Assembly (NCBI GenBank): GCA_012523365.1
Contig: JAAYIQ010000046.1
Location: 1 to 52,040, forward strand
Reading direction: 5' to 3'
DNA length: 52,040 nucleotides
Source: Clostridiaceae bacterium
Lineage (GTDB): Bacteria; Bacillota; Clostridia; Saccharofermentanales; Saccharofermentanaceae
Shown: positions 42,807 to 51,041 of the stretch, one piece after another
How positions within the stretch are numbered: the stretch's first letter is position 1
Layout of the letters: the number at the start of each line of letters is the position of its first letter
Notes under the pieces: model-generated
Told to the model about the DNA's origin: nothing
Databases searched by the model: none
The model's input: the letters and a program-made list of their open reading frames with translations, nothing else
Made by a program: the position numbers and the translations under genes

Positions 42807-43871
42807 ATGAAACGAGCCTTTTTCTTTTTTGTGGGAATATCCCTCTGTTTGTCCGTTTTCGGATTGGGAGTGGCCAAACCCGTGTATGCAGATTCGGGTA
42901 TCACCGTTGTGGAAGCGTTTCCCGACTCTGCTTTTCGCGAGTGGATTATGGACAAGTACCTATATGATGCGGAAGTTTCGGAGACGGGTAACCTTACGAA
43001 GAATCAGATGGAGCGGATAAGGAATGTCATGGAAGTCTATGTTCCCGCAATGGGAATTACCAGTCTAAAGGGTATCGAATACTTCGAAAATCTGTATTAT
43101 TTGGATTGCTCTTCAAATCAGTTGACAGATCTGGATGTTTCAAAGAATTTAGAGTTGAGCGGTCTGAACTGCGCATCAAATCAGTTAACCGAATTGGATG
43201 TGTCCGCCAACTTGATGCTCGATACACTGAACTGCAGTGAGAATCAACTCTCCTCACTTGACATTTCCCGGAACGTCGAACTACGCTATTTTGATTGTTC
43301 CCTCAATCAAATTGATGCTTTAAATTTATCCGCAAATCCGTCGATTCGTCATCTTATGTGTTTCGGAAATCACCTGACCCGACTGGATTTATCTCATGTA
43401 AATCAACTGATGAAATTGGATTGTTCCATGAACCGATTAAAGGAAATTCTGCTTAATGAGCATGCAAGCGGTGTTAATTTAATATTTGGAGAACAGATCA
43501 TATACACGAATGTCAGGCCCAGCACCTTTAACGGTCAGTGGATGATCAACATCCGGGAGATTCTCGGAGATGACTTCGACTTGTCTGACATTCGTTTGAC
43601 AGACTCCGGAACTTTCAGTGCGAATACGGGTGTGATCACATACTCTGAGCAACCGTCGGTGGTTCGATTTGAAAAACCGATCGGAAAGTTGGGGGTTTTC
43701 GCCGGTTACTCTATTGACCTGAGTGAGACCGCTATCTCATCCGAGTCGGCAATCTCAAATAAAACCATCATCATTATTTCTGCTGTTGCGTTCATTGCCG
43801 TTTCGGCGGCCGTAATAACGATTGTCCTGTTGCACGGAAAAAAGTCGAAGACAGAGAAGCAGAAATCGTAG
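42807..43871 (+). CDS. Leucine-rich-repeat surface protein with C-terminal membrane anchor (copy 1)
   Basis: 354 residues. A signal peptide (1-28, ending VYADS) is followed by the EAFPDSAFREWI motif often found before LRRs in Firmicutes surface proteins. Five full and one partial 21-residue repeats of the form LxxLxCxxNxLxxLDVSxN cover about 96-221; each carries a Cys before the Asn, giving a ladder. A beta-rich region (222-316) leads to a hydrophobic helix (about 319-343) and a lysine-rich tail (HGKKSKTEKQKS). The topology is outside repeats, one membrane pass and a short inner tail, not a sortase anchor. GAGGT precedes the start. The next gene is a paralogue. LRRs usually bind proteins; the ligand is unknown. 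Confidence 0.92.
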   Translation: MKRAFFFFVGISLCLSVFGLGVAKPVYADSGITVVEAFPDSAFREWIMDKYLYDAEVSETGNLTKNQMERIRNVMEVYVPAMGITSLKGIEYFENLYYLDCSSNQLTDLDVSKNLELSGLNCASNQLTELDVSANLMLDTLNCSENQLSSLDISRNVELRYFDCSLNQIDALNLSANPSIRHLMCFGNHLTRLDLSHVNQLMKLDCSMNRLKEILLNEHASGVNLIFGEQIIYTNVRPSTFNGQWMINIREILGDDFDLSDIRLTDSGTFSANTGVITYSEQPSVVRFEKPIGKLGVFAGYSIDLSETAISSESAISNKTIIIISAVAFIAVSAAVITIVLLHGKKSKTEKQKS

Positions 43872-43944
43872 TTTTCTCAAATTGCTGAATCAGCAAAGAA
43901 ACTTATTTCCGGACTGGTATAGAATGATGCGAGGAGAACAATTA

Positions 43945-45078
43945 ATGAAAATCTGCATGAAATCAATCATCGTTATTCTTGTGTGTGTTTCTGTGAGTCT
44001 TGTTTTTATCGGAACAAATGTGTTTGCAGGTTCCGAAGAAACCTTTGAGAAAGCATTTCCCGATCCTAAATTCAGGGAATATATCACGGAAACCATTTTG
44101 CTTGATCTTGGCGCTTCGGAATCGGGGGTCATATCTGCGGATCATATCAAAGTGATGTCCGATTGGACATATTTGAACGTTTCCGATAGAAACATCAAAG
44201 ATCTTACCGGTATTTCGTTTTTCAAAAATCTGTTGACACTTAATTGCTCTTCCAATCAGATCACAAAATTGGATGTATCGTCAAATGCTTTTCTGACGGA
44301 CCTCAACTGCTCTTCGAATCAACTCTCGGAACTAAATGTTTCCGAGAATGTCGTTCTGACCCGACTTTCATGTGATAACAATCAACTGGATCTAATCGAC
44401 CTTTCAAAAAACCCAATGCTGATTTCGTTATCGTGCACGTCCAATAATATGGAGTCACTCGATCTTGCACAAAATGTTGTGCTTGAGTTGCTTAATTGTG
44501 AAAAGAACGCAATTGAGACCTTGGATGTTTCAAATCTTCCGCTTCTTTCATCATTGACATGCTCTTCCAACAATCTCTCTGAACTGGACGTGTCGACAAA
44601 CGGACTCCTTCGCTATCTATATTGCGATAACAACCGCTTAACTTATCTCGATCTGTCAATGAATGAAAATATAGTGGCCATCGAAGCACACACACAGGTA
44701 ACTCATTCGGAAACAACCCCGCAGGAAATTGAAAAACGGTGGGTCGTAGAATTAACATCGCTCATAGGCGACGAAATCGACGTTGCACTGGTCACTTCCG
44801 GTGACGACGGAATCCTTTTTGCCGGAAACAAAACGCTTGTATATGAAAAACAACCGCAAAGTATCAAGGTGATTCGCGAACTACCACACAAAGGACCGTA
44901 TTCGGATACTGTCTGGACAATGGATATCACATTCCATTTGAATGCGCAGAAGAGTCATTCTTTCAATTGGAAAATACCCGTAATTATTGCGGTAGCTGTC
45001 CTTGTCACCGGTTCCATCGCAACTGTTCTTCTGATCAAAAAGAAGCGTGCCCAACGCATTGATCCGATAGATCCGTGA
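43945..45078 (+). CDS. Leucine-rich-repeat surface protein with C-terminal membrane anchor (copy 2)
   Basis: 377 residues from the ATG at 43945 (MKICMKSIIVILV), chosen because GAGGAG lies 9 bases upstream; the open frame to 43822 overlaps copy 1. The same plan as copy 1: signal peptide to about residue 31, KAFPDPKFREYI, seven 21-residue repeats of the LNCSSNQLSELNVS type, a beta-rich region, a helix near the end (IPVIIAVAVLVTGSIATVLL) and the basic tail KKKRAQRIDPIDP. The copies differ in repeat number and are clearly diverged, so the duplication is old. They are 73 bases apart and probably share a transcript. Confidence 0.92.
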   Translation: MKICMKSIIVILVCVSVSLVFIGTNVFAGSEETFEKAFPDPKFREYITETILLDLGASESGVISADHIKVMSDWTYLNVSDRNIKDLTGISFFKNLLTLNCSSNQITKLDVSSNAFLTDLNCSSNQLSELNVSENVVLTRLSCDNNQLDLIDLSKNPMLISLSCTSNNMESLDLAQNVVLELLNCEKNAIETLDVSNLPLLSSLTCSSNNLSELDVSTNGLLRYLYCDNNRLTYLDLSMNENIVAIEAHTQVTHSETTPQEIEKRWVVELTSLIGDEIDVALVTSGDDGILFAGNKTLVYEKQPQSIKVIRELPHKGPYSDTVWTMDITFHLNAQKSHSFNWKIPVIIAVAVLVTGSIATVLLIKKKRAQRIDPIDP

Positions 45079-45150
45079 TGACACAGCACGTGATTAGGTC
45101 TTTTACCGTCACGGGCTTAATTTCGGGTGTGATCACCGGTCCGGTCACCT

Positions 45151-45663
45151 CTAAATAAATGTCACCAGTTCATCCTTTGTCTTCCTCTGCGTGTCATGCC
45201 GATCAGGCGACTTCACGGCATCGTCGCTGTAACCGACCGCCAGGATATTGACCGGCTCCAAGGCTTCGGGCATCCCGAAGCCCTTCTTCAATACCACCGG
45301 GTCAAATTTACAGATCCAGACACTTCCGAGCCCTAGCTCGGTCGCCTCGAGCATCATGTGATCCGTGACGATCGAGGAATCGATATCCGTTGCGATCATA
45401 CCGTCATACGAGCGCTGCCACGCAGTCTTTTTGTCTCCGCAGACCACAAATACAAGCGGAGCCCCAAAGAAATTCGCCGCTCCGCGAACGACATCCAGCC
45501 CTTCCTTGCCTTGAACCGCATAGATCATGATCGGTTGGCGGTTCGCCGCCGTCGGCGCGATGCGCCCGGCCTCCAGGATCATGTCGATTTTTTCCGGCTC
45601 AACGGCAGCGTCTTTATACTTTCGAACGGAATGTCTTTTCGCGGCTAGTTTTAGAAATTCCAT
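45151..45663 (-). CDS. Nitroreductase family protein (FMN-dependent oxidoreductase)
   Basis: 170 residues from the ATG at 45663 (MEFLKLAAKRHSVRKYKD), preceded by GAGGAGGA; the open frame to 45867 overlaps the divergent gene and is not coding. The FMN-binding RHSVRKYK motif is near the start, APTAANRQPIMIYAV and GLGSVWICKFDP follow, as does the C-terminal NILAVGYSDD region. This is the short form of the family. The physiological substrate is unknown. It is convergent with the LRR genes and divergent from the anti-sigma-like gene. Confidence 0.93.
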   Translation of the reverse strand: MEFLKLAAKRHSVRKYKDAAVEPEKIDMILEAGRIAPTAANRQPIMIYAVQGKEGLDVVRGAANFFGAPLVFVVCGDKKTAWQRSYDGMIATDIDSSIVTDHMMLEATELGLGSVWICKFDPVVLKKGFGMPEALEPVNILAVGYSDDAVKSPDRHDTQRKTKDELVTFI

Positions 45664-45682
45664 CTTCTTCCTCCTCGTATGG

Positions 45683-45711
45683 TTGTATATTTTCGAATCT
45701 ACCGATATTAT
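45683..45711 (+). promoter_or_regulatory. Possible promoter of the anti-sigma-like gene
   Basis: TTGTAT (45683-45688), 17 bases and TATTAT (45706-45711). The -35 match is poor. The leader would be about 30 bases. Confidence 0.4.
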
Positions 45712-45748
45712 TTTATCATAATGACCCCAAGTGAGACGGAGGAAGACG

Positions 45749-47128
45749 ATGCTCGATTGCGATATTGTGTCAGACCTTCTGCCGGTATACGCCTCGGGAG
45801 ACTGCTCGGAGGCAACGCGTACAGCAATCGAAGAACACTTCGCGACCTGCGACCGGTGTTCGAACAAATCAGATTCGATGAACGCGCCTCTGGTGTTGAG
45901 CGGCCTTCAAACCGTAGAAGTCGAACCGGAGGAATTCAAATCCGATGAGGCAGAGAATTCGGAACAGGAAGTTTCCGCCGATCTGAGAAAGAATAAAGTC
46001 CGCCGCAGATGGATCACAGCCATCCTCTGCGTCGTTCTGGCGATCCCGATCATCGGCCTCGGAATCCTTGCCGTTAATGACTCACGAGGTAAAGGAATCA
46101 CTTATTCGAACCTTGATCATGTGAAGCGCGCCGAAACGTTTGCTCAAAGCTTGAGGGACGGCGATTTCGGGACGGCCTTCGATTTTTTGGATACGGATAG
46201 TATCTACGCTGAGATTCATTTTCTAAACGCGGAACCGTTCGTTCAATTAATCGATCGATGGTCATTCCGATCGCTGACAGTCGACGAAGAAAAGTATTAT
46301 ACTCAAGCGAAAGTCACAGATATCGAGACGGTTCTCCAAGGCATGCCGGCCGCGGAGTTCTGGGCACACGTCATCCTCCGGAACGCAGAAGAACCATACT
46401 GTATAACCCCGATTCCCGAGGCGATATTCGCGGAAGCGGCCCGCCTCGCACGTACCTCTTCGGGAACAGACATTCTTGTCGTTGATATCTCAAGCGATCT
46501 TTCCGACAGTTCGACCACGTATGTTCGATTTACTGCGGAGAACGGGAAGGATTATTACCGCCCGACCTCCGGGGGAAGGCTCAACTCCGATTTTAACTGG
46601 TTCAGAGACGCCGATTATATCCCGGAATCCATGTTTGATTTGATCCTTTCGGAAAATGCCCGAGAGTTTCGCGAAGCGCGTGCCCGCATTGAGGATGATC
46701 AATCGATCGGTTCCGAGGAGTTTCGCGAAACGCTGAAACAGAGTTTTACGGAAAAGTTAACCAGACTATCCGAAAACGGCCTCAGAATCACTTCCTTTTC
46801 GGTCGGAACCCCGTATCGGGTCGAAGATCGATACGCAGAAATCGAGAATGCTTCGATTCGGTCAACAGACAATCTTTGGTTCATGGATATTGCGCTGGGC
46901 ACATCCGGTCCCAACCAAGATGAAATCATTCTTTCCGTTCAGGTCGGTGACGAAGACTTTGAAGTTATATTCGTCTCCTCCTCTGAGGTAAACAGCGAAT
47001 TAGCCTCCGCGCTTTCACTCTTACGTTTATCGTCATTTGTGTATTATGGGCCAGAAGCTTATTCGGGGGTCTTTACGGTGAACCTGAGCGAGGTGAATGA
47101 CTATAATACGATGTTCGAGTACGAGTAA
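45749..47128 (+). CDS. Zinc-finger anti-sigma-like membrane protein
   Basis: 459 residues from the ATG at 45749, preceded by ACGGAGG. The N-terminus holds a zf-HC2 type zinc finger (HFATCDRC with His30, Cys34, Cys37) typical of anti-sigma factors. A basic patch (RKNKVRRRW) and one membrane helix (about 79-101) follow, then an outside domain of about 355 residues with no family recognised. In such proteins the finger binds an ECF sigma factor and the outer part senses a signal. No sigma factor gene is next to it: the neighbour upstream is a divergent nitroreductase and downstream is a convergent DUF2680 gene. The N-terminal assignment is clear, the anti-sigma role is inferred. Confidence 0.82.
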   Translation: MLDCDIVSDLLPVYASGDCSEATRTAIEEHFATCDRCSNKSDSMNAPLVLSGLQTVEVEPEEFKSDEAENSEQEVSADLRKNKVRRRWITAILCVVLAIPIIGLGILAVNDSRGKGITYSNLDHVKRAETFAQSLRDGDFGTAFDFLDTDSIYAEIHFLNAEPFVQLIDRWSFRSLTVDEEKYYTQAKVTDIETVLQGMPAAEFWAHVILRNAEEPYCITPIPEAIFAEAARLARTSSGTDILVVDISSDLSDSSTTYVRFTAENGKDYYRPTSGGRLNSDFNWFRDADYIPESMFDLILSENAREFREARARIEDDQSIGSEEFRETLKQSFTEKLTRLSENGLRITSFSVGTPYRVEDRYAEIENASIRSTDNLWFMDIALGTSGPNQDEIILSVQVGDEDFEVIFVSSSEVNSELASALSLLRLSSFVYYGPEAYSGVFTVNLSEVNDYNTMFEYE

Positions 47129-47151
47129 GGGATCCCGAATGGTTTTCGCGA

Positions 47152-47186
47152 CAACAAAAAGGCTTCCGGAGAAACCTCCGGAAGTC
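47152..47186 (-). terminator. Intrinsic terminator of the two-component/DUF2680 operon
   Basis: CTTCCGGAG and CTCCGGAAG form a perfect 9-bp stem with a 4-base loop. On the minus strand it is followed by CCTTTTTGTTG. It may also act weakly on the plus strand for the anti-sigma-like gene. Confidence 0.85.
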
Positions 47187-47213
47187 TTATAGATGTGATT
47201 GGTCGGATCAGTC

Positions 47214-47726
47214 TTAGCCGAGTCCGCAAGATCCGTCGCGAGCTCCCCCGCCTTGACCGCTGCCCTGACCCTTGCGTTGTCCGCCGAGTCCGGAACCGTC
47301 ACCGTTTCCGGTTCCGCGCTTCTCACCGCCGTTTCCGAAACCGAGTTTGAATTCTCCGTTCATTTCACCTTGATGTTGAGCGGTTCCGTCACAGTTGGCG
47401 ACGTTCTCCTGCAATCTTGCAAGGATCGCGTCGGCCTCTTCTTGGGTCAACCGGCCTTCCTCTACCGCGGCATCCAAACGGTCTTCCTTGATTTCGATCA
47501 TCGCTTCACGAAACTCTTCGGAAACTCCGGCTTCCGCGGCGATCGCGCCATACGTGGTCTCTTCCTCCGTCTTCTCCGCGATGACGTCTTCCTCCGTCCG
47601 TCCGGTCAGTCCCGCAACCGCTTCCGCCGGGGTTGTATATGTGGCCGCAGCCGCTACGGTAAAGCCGATCGCTCCGATCGTCAGGATCGCCGTCACAAGA
47701 ACGAGGATCTTCTTTGATTTTTTCAT
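47214..47726 (-). CDS. DUF2680 secreted protein with Gly-rich tail
   Basis: 170 residues from the ATG at 47726, with GGAGGTG upstream. A signal peptide (about 1-26, KKSKKILVLVTAILTIGAIG) is followed by a conserved helical part: AEAVAGLTGRTEEDV, TYGAIAAEAGV and EEGRLTQEEADAILARLQ with NCDG, which match the DUF2680 family. The last 50 residues are rich in Gly, Gln, Arg and Lys (GGQRKGQGSGQGGGARDG) and end CGLG. The function is unknown; the family often lies by two-component genes. It lies 94 bases downstream of the histidine kinase gene, on the same strand. Confidence 0.85.
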   Translation of the reverse strand: MKKSKKILVLVTAILTIGAIGFTVAAAATYTTPAEAVAGLTGRTEEDVIAEKTEEETTYGAIAAEAGVSEEFREAMIEIKEDRLDAAVEEGRLTQEEADAILARLQENVANCDGTAQHQGEMNGEFKLGFGNGGEKRGTGNGDGSGLGGQRKGQGSGQGGGARDGSCGLG

Positions 47727-47820
47727 GTCTTTCACCTCCGTTTCACTTTGTTGTAACTCGAGATTAACAACAAGTTGGGGCGAAACTGTGTTTTTTTCGG
47801 TGAAAAACGATGCCTTTCGA

Positions 47821-49284
47821 TTATTTCTCAAAATCTGCCTCGTTTGGGTCCGGAATCTCGAAAACAAATTCCGCGCCGCCTTCTTCCCGGTTGCGGGCCA
47901 GAAGACGGATCCCGTGCCGCTCGGCGATATGCTTGGCGATGGAGAGGCCGAGGCCGGTACCGGATCGATTCTGATCGTCGACGGCCTTATAGAACCGCTC
48001 GAAAATGTGCTCAATGTCTTCCTTGGATATTCCGGGTCCGAAGTCCCGGATTGATATGCTTTGTTCCGATGCGATCACTTCGATCTCGCCGTTCTCCGGC
48101 GAAAATTTGACCGCGTTATCGAGCACCGCCAGAAACATCTGTCGGATCCTGCCGTAATCGCCGTTCATCCTGATGAGCGGGACAATGAAATCCGTTCGTA
48201 TTGCGATGCCTTTCTCGCGCGCAAGCGCTGAGGCGCTCTGACTCGCGTCCGCGAGCACGTCACAGATGTTCAGCACCTGCTTTTCGATCGGAAATTCGGT
48301 ATTCTGAAGCCTCGAAAGCTCCAGAAGATCCTCCACCAGGCGCTGTAAATGCTTGGCTTCGCCGAGCATCCTGCGGTGGTATTCGGCGACCTTTCCGGGC
48401 TCGGAGACCACCTGATCGTTCAAGGCTTCCAGCGAGCCTCGCAAGGCGGTCACCGGCGTTTTCAATTCATGAGAGATATTCGCGACGTAATCCCGACGCA
48501 TTTGCTCGAGTTTTTCGCTCTGCCGGCTCGCCTCTTCCAGGCGCACCGAGAGATGATCCAGCACTTCGGAAAGCGCTCCGATCTCGTCTTTTTGCTTCAC
48601 CCCCGAGCGCGCCGAATAATCGCCGTCCGAGAGCCGAATCGCCGTCGCCTTCATCTTGTTGAGCGGCCGCGTAAATGAATCGGATAACAATACGGACAGA
48701 ACGACTCCGACGATCAGGGCAAGAACGATACTGATCCCCAGGATCACGAGTCCCCGCATGACCGCCTCGGTGGTTCCGTCAACCGAGGAATGAAGCAGGA
48801 CCGCACCCCACACATCTCCCTTGGAATTTTTGATCGGCGCTCCGATCGTCAGCGTGGGATTTTCCAGAAAATCACTGAATCCTTCGCCGTAGACCGTGTC
48901 TCCGCGAAAAACGTCCTCTATCAATTCGTCGGCTCCCGCAGGCAATTCCGCGTAATTATAGCGGCCGCTCATCATCCCCTGCCCTTTGGCCAGCGTAATC
49001 AGTTGAAGATCCTCGTCCACCACCCACACCTCGGTGTCGGAGACCTCTCCGATGAATCGTATATAGGCACCGTGCCGCTCCATACCGGAGCGAAAATCCC
49101 GGTCATCGGCACCGGTCAGCGCGCTCGCCAGAAGCTCAGCGTACCTCCGAAGCTCATCCTTATGGTTCTCCACCGTCTGATTGCGGAATAACAAGAGAAA
49201 AACTCCGCCGATCACCAGCGCGAAAATCAGCAACGCTATCGCGAAATTCCGGCTGAGTCTCCGTGCGATTTTACTCTTCAACAT
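47821..49284 (-). CDS. Sensor histidine kinase with HAMP domain
   Basis: 487 residues. Membrane helices at about 14-33 and 177-200 enclose an extracellular sensor region of about 140 residues (VWVVDEDLQLITLAKG is PAS/Cache-like). A HAMP domain (about 200-255) leads to the dimerisation domain with the phospho-acceptor His272 in NISHELKTPVTAL. The ATPase domain has an N box (LDNAVKFSPENG), G1 (IRDFGPGI) and G2 (GTGLGLSIAKHIAERHG). It lies 4 bases after the response regulator gene, its cognate partner. The signal is unknown. Confidence 0.95.
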   Translation of the reverse strand: MLKSKIARRLSRNFAIALLIFALVIGGVFLLLFRNQTVENHKDELRRYAELLASALTGADDRDFRSGMERHGAYIRFIGEVSDTEVWVVDEDLQLITLAKGQGMMSGRYNYAELPAGADELIEDVFRGDTVYGEGFSDFLENPTLTIGAPIKNSKGDVWGAVLLHSSVDGTTEAVMRGLVILGISIVLALIVGVVLSVLLSDSFTRPLNKMKATAIRLSDGDYSARSGVKQKDEIGALSEVLDHLSVRLEEASRQSEKLEQMRRDYVANISHELKTPVTALRGSLEALNDQVVSEPGKVAEYHRRMLGEAKHLQRLVEDLLELSRLQNTEFPIEKQVLNICDVLADASQSASALAREKGIAIRTDFIVPLIRMNGDYGRIRQMFLAVLDNAVKFSPENGEIEVIASEQSISIRDFGPGISKEDIEHIFERFYKAVDDQNRSGTGLGLSIAKHIAERHGIRLLARNREEGGAEFVFEIPDPNEADFEK

Positions 49285-49288
49285 CCGA

Positions 49289-49963
49289 TTACACCTCGAA
49301 TTTATAACCGACGCCCCAGATCGTACGAATATTCCAGTTCGGATGATCGTATCGGTCCAGCTTTGCGCGAAGCCTTTTAATGTGACTGTCCACCGTTCGG
49401 CTGTCTCCGAAATAATCGAAGCCCCAAAGGCTGCTCAGCAGATTCTCTCTCGAAAAAACCTTATTCCGGTTCTGGGCAAGCGTCCAGAGGATCTCGAGTT
49501 CTTTCTTGGTCAACGCGATTTCTTCCCCGTTGACGGACGCGATATACTCGTCCAGATTCACGGTCAAATTATCGAAAACCAGTTCTTCCTGCTGGGCGCT
49601 CTCCCGCTCGATCCGCCTCATGATCGCCTTGATCCGCGCCATCACCTCACCCGGCGAAAAGGGTTTGACGATATAGTCGTCCGCGCCGATCTCAAGCCCC
49701 ATAATTTTCTCGAAATCCTCTCCTCGGGCGGTGATCATGATGATCGGGACCTTTGACTTCTTGCGAATTTCCCGGCACACGGAAAAACCGTCCTTACGCG
49801 GCATCATGACATCGAGGAGAACGACATCCGGCTCTTCGGAATCAAACTTCTCGATGGCTTCGACGCCGTCTGAAGCCAGTACGGTCTTGTAGCCTTCCTT
49901 TTTGGAGTACTCTTCAAGAATGGACGAAATCTGCTTATGATCGTCCGCAATCAATACTTTCAT
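49289..49963 (-). CDS. OmpR/PhoB family response regulator
   Basis: 224 residues from the ATG at 49963 (MKVLIADDHKQ) with CGGAGGA upstream; the open frame to 50059 has no such site. The receiver domain shows the acid pair at 7-8, the phospho-acceptor Asp51 in LLDVMMPRKDG and the Lys in IVKPFSPGE. The C-terminal winged helix (about 130-224) ends with RRTVDSHIKRLRAKL-like recognition (here SRTVDSHIKRLRAKLD) and TIWGVGYKFEV. It is likely the regulator of this operon and others. An 11-base inverted repeat (GACAG-T-CTGTC, 50013-50023) lies 50 bases upstream and could be a binding site. Confidence 0.96.
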   Translation of the reverse strand: MKVLIADDHKQISSILEEYSKKEGYKTVLASDGVEAIEKFDSEEPDVVLLDVMMPRKDGFSVCREIRKKSKVPIIMITARGEDFEKIMGLEIGADDYIVKPFSPGEVMARIKAIMRRIERESAQQEELVFDNLTVNLDEYIASVNGEEIALTKKELEILWTLAQNRNKVFSRENLLSSLWGFDYFGDSRTVDSHIKRLRAKLDRYDHPNWNIRTIWGVGYKFEV

Positions 49964-50075
49964 CGGCTTTTCCTCCGATACCCACCATAACAACCGCTCG
50001 TGTTTTTTGTGTGACAGTCTGTCTGTCCAATATAAATAAAAGCATCCCGAATCCATCATTTCGCGTCGTTATCGT

Positions 50076-50924
50076 TTACAAAAACAGGAGCAGACTGACC
50101 GCCATCACGACCATGCCGCCGACCATGCCGTAGATCGAGAGGTGATGTTCTCCGTATTCGCGCGCGGACGGTAAAAGCTCGTCAAGCGAAATAAATACCA
50201 TGATACCGGCAACCATCGCGAAAACAACGCCCATCAGCGTCTCACTCATGAACGGCATCAGGATCAGATAACCGACCAAAGCCCCGACCGGCTCGGCCAA
50301 ACCGGACAGGAAGGAATAGAAAAAAGCCTTCTTCCGACTCCCTGTCGCGAAATAAATCGGCACGGAAACGGCGATGCCCTCCGGAACATTATGGATCGCG
50401 ATCGCTACGGCGATCGGGATCGCGATTTCCGGTTCGTGTAAAGCGGCAATAAAAGTCGCAAGCCCTTCGGGAAAGTTGTGGATTGCTATGGCCAGAGCGG
50501 TAAAAAGGCCCATCCGGAGGAGCTTATGGTTCTTCTTCGCCTCTTCGCGTTTCTGCATCTGAACGGCATGATGTCCTTCTTCCGGATGCTTCTCGTTCAT
50601 CTCCTCGATCGAGTGAAGCTCATGAGGGTTCTCCGAGGACGGAACCAGTTTATCGATCACGCCGATCAGGAGCATCCCGCCAAAAAACGCGATTACCGTG
50701 ATCCATGATCCCTTGACCGAACCGAGTTCATCGATCAGACTTCCCCGCGCCTTAAAGAAGATCTCGACCATCGAGACGTAGATCATCACGCCCGCCGAGA
50801 AGCCTAGGCTGACCGACAAAAACTTCGTGTTGCTCTTCTTGGTAAAAAAGGCGAGGACGCTTCCGACGCCCGTACTCAAGCCGGCAAACAAGGTCAAACC
50901 GAAGGCAAACCAAACGTTATTCAC
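50076..50924 (-). CDS. zupT: ZIP family divalent metal transporter (ZupT-like)
   Basis: 282 residues with eight expected membrane helices. The metal path motifs are present: AIAIHNFPEGLATFIAAL (His149, Asn150, Glu153) and AIAIHNVPEGIAVS (His178, Asn179, Glu182). A His- and Glu-rich loop (HELHSIEEMNEKHPEEGHH, 101-119) lies between helices 3 and 4 as in zinc and iron importers of this family. The start is GTG at 50924 with GGGAGG upstream. A clear promoter precedes it. The metal (zinc, iron or manganese) cannot be told from the sequence. Confidence 0.93.
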   Translation of the reverse strand: MNNVWFAFGLTLFAGLSTGVGSVLAFFTKKSNTKFLSVSLGFSAGVMIYVSMVEIFFKARGSLIDELGSVKGSWITVIAFFGGMLLIGVIDKLVPSSENPHELHSIEEMNEKHPEEGHHAVQMQKREEAKKNHKLLRMGLFTALAIAIHNFPEGLATFIAALHEPEIAIPIAVAIAIHNVPEGIAVSVPIYFATGSRKKAFFYSFLSGLAEPVGALVGYLILMPFMSETLMGVVFAMVAGIMVFISLDELLPSAREYGEHHLSIYGMVGGMVVMAVSLLLFL

Positions 50925-50955
50925 GATGTCCTCCCGAAGGTGTACTCTGCTTCGG

Positions 50956-50985
50956 ATTATAACGCATTATGGGCAGTCGGAACAA
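50956..50985 (-). promoter_or_regulatory. Predicted promoter of the ZIP transporter gene
   Basis: TTGTTC (50985-50980), 18 bases and a perfect TATAAT (50961-50956) on the minus strand; the leader is about 25 bases. The -35 box overlaps a small cysteine-rich frame after the PNPOx gene. The boxes and spacer match those of the VanW promoter. Confidence 0.65.
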
Positions 50986-51038
50986 TCGGCGCAGTCCTTA
51001 TTCTCCGGATTCGCGATATCGAGGCGAGCGTAACTCAT
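50967..51038 (-). CDS. Possible 23-residue Cys-rich peptide after the PNPOx gene
   Basis: The frame ATG to TAA encodes a 23-residue peptide ending CADCSDCP, a CxxCxxC cluster. It starts 3 bases after the PNPOx stop and is in the same reading frame. It has no good ribosome site, so it would need reinitiation or readthrough of the TAA. Its coding status is uncertain. Confidence 0.3.
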   Translation of the reverse strand: MSYARLDIANPENKDCADCSDCP

Positions 51039-51041
51039 CGC

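Noticed and set aside
42807-45078. LRR genes as recent horizontal transfer
   Set aside because: They are more AT-rich than their neighbours, but no mobile gene or repeat borders them and the copies are strongly diverged, so recent arrival is not supported.
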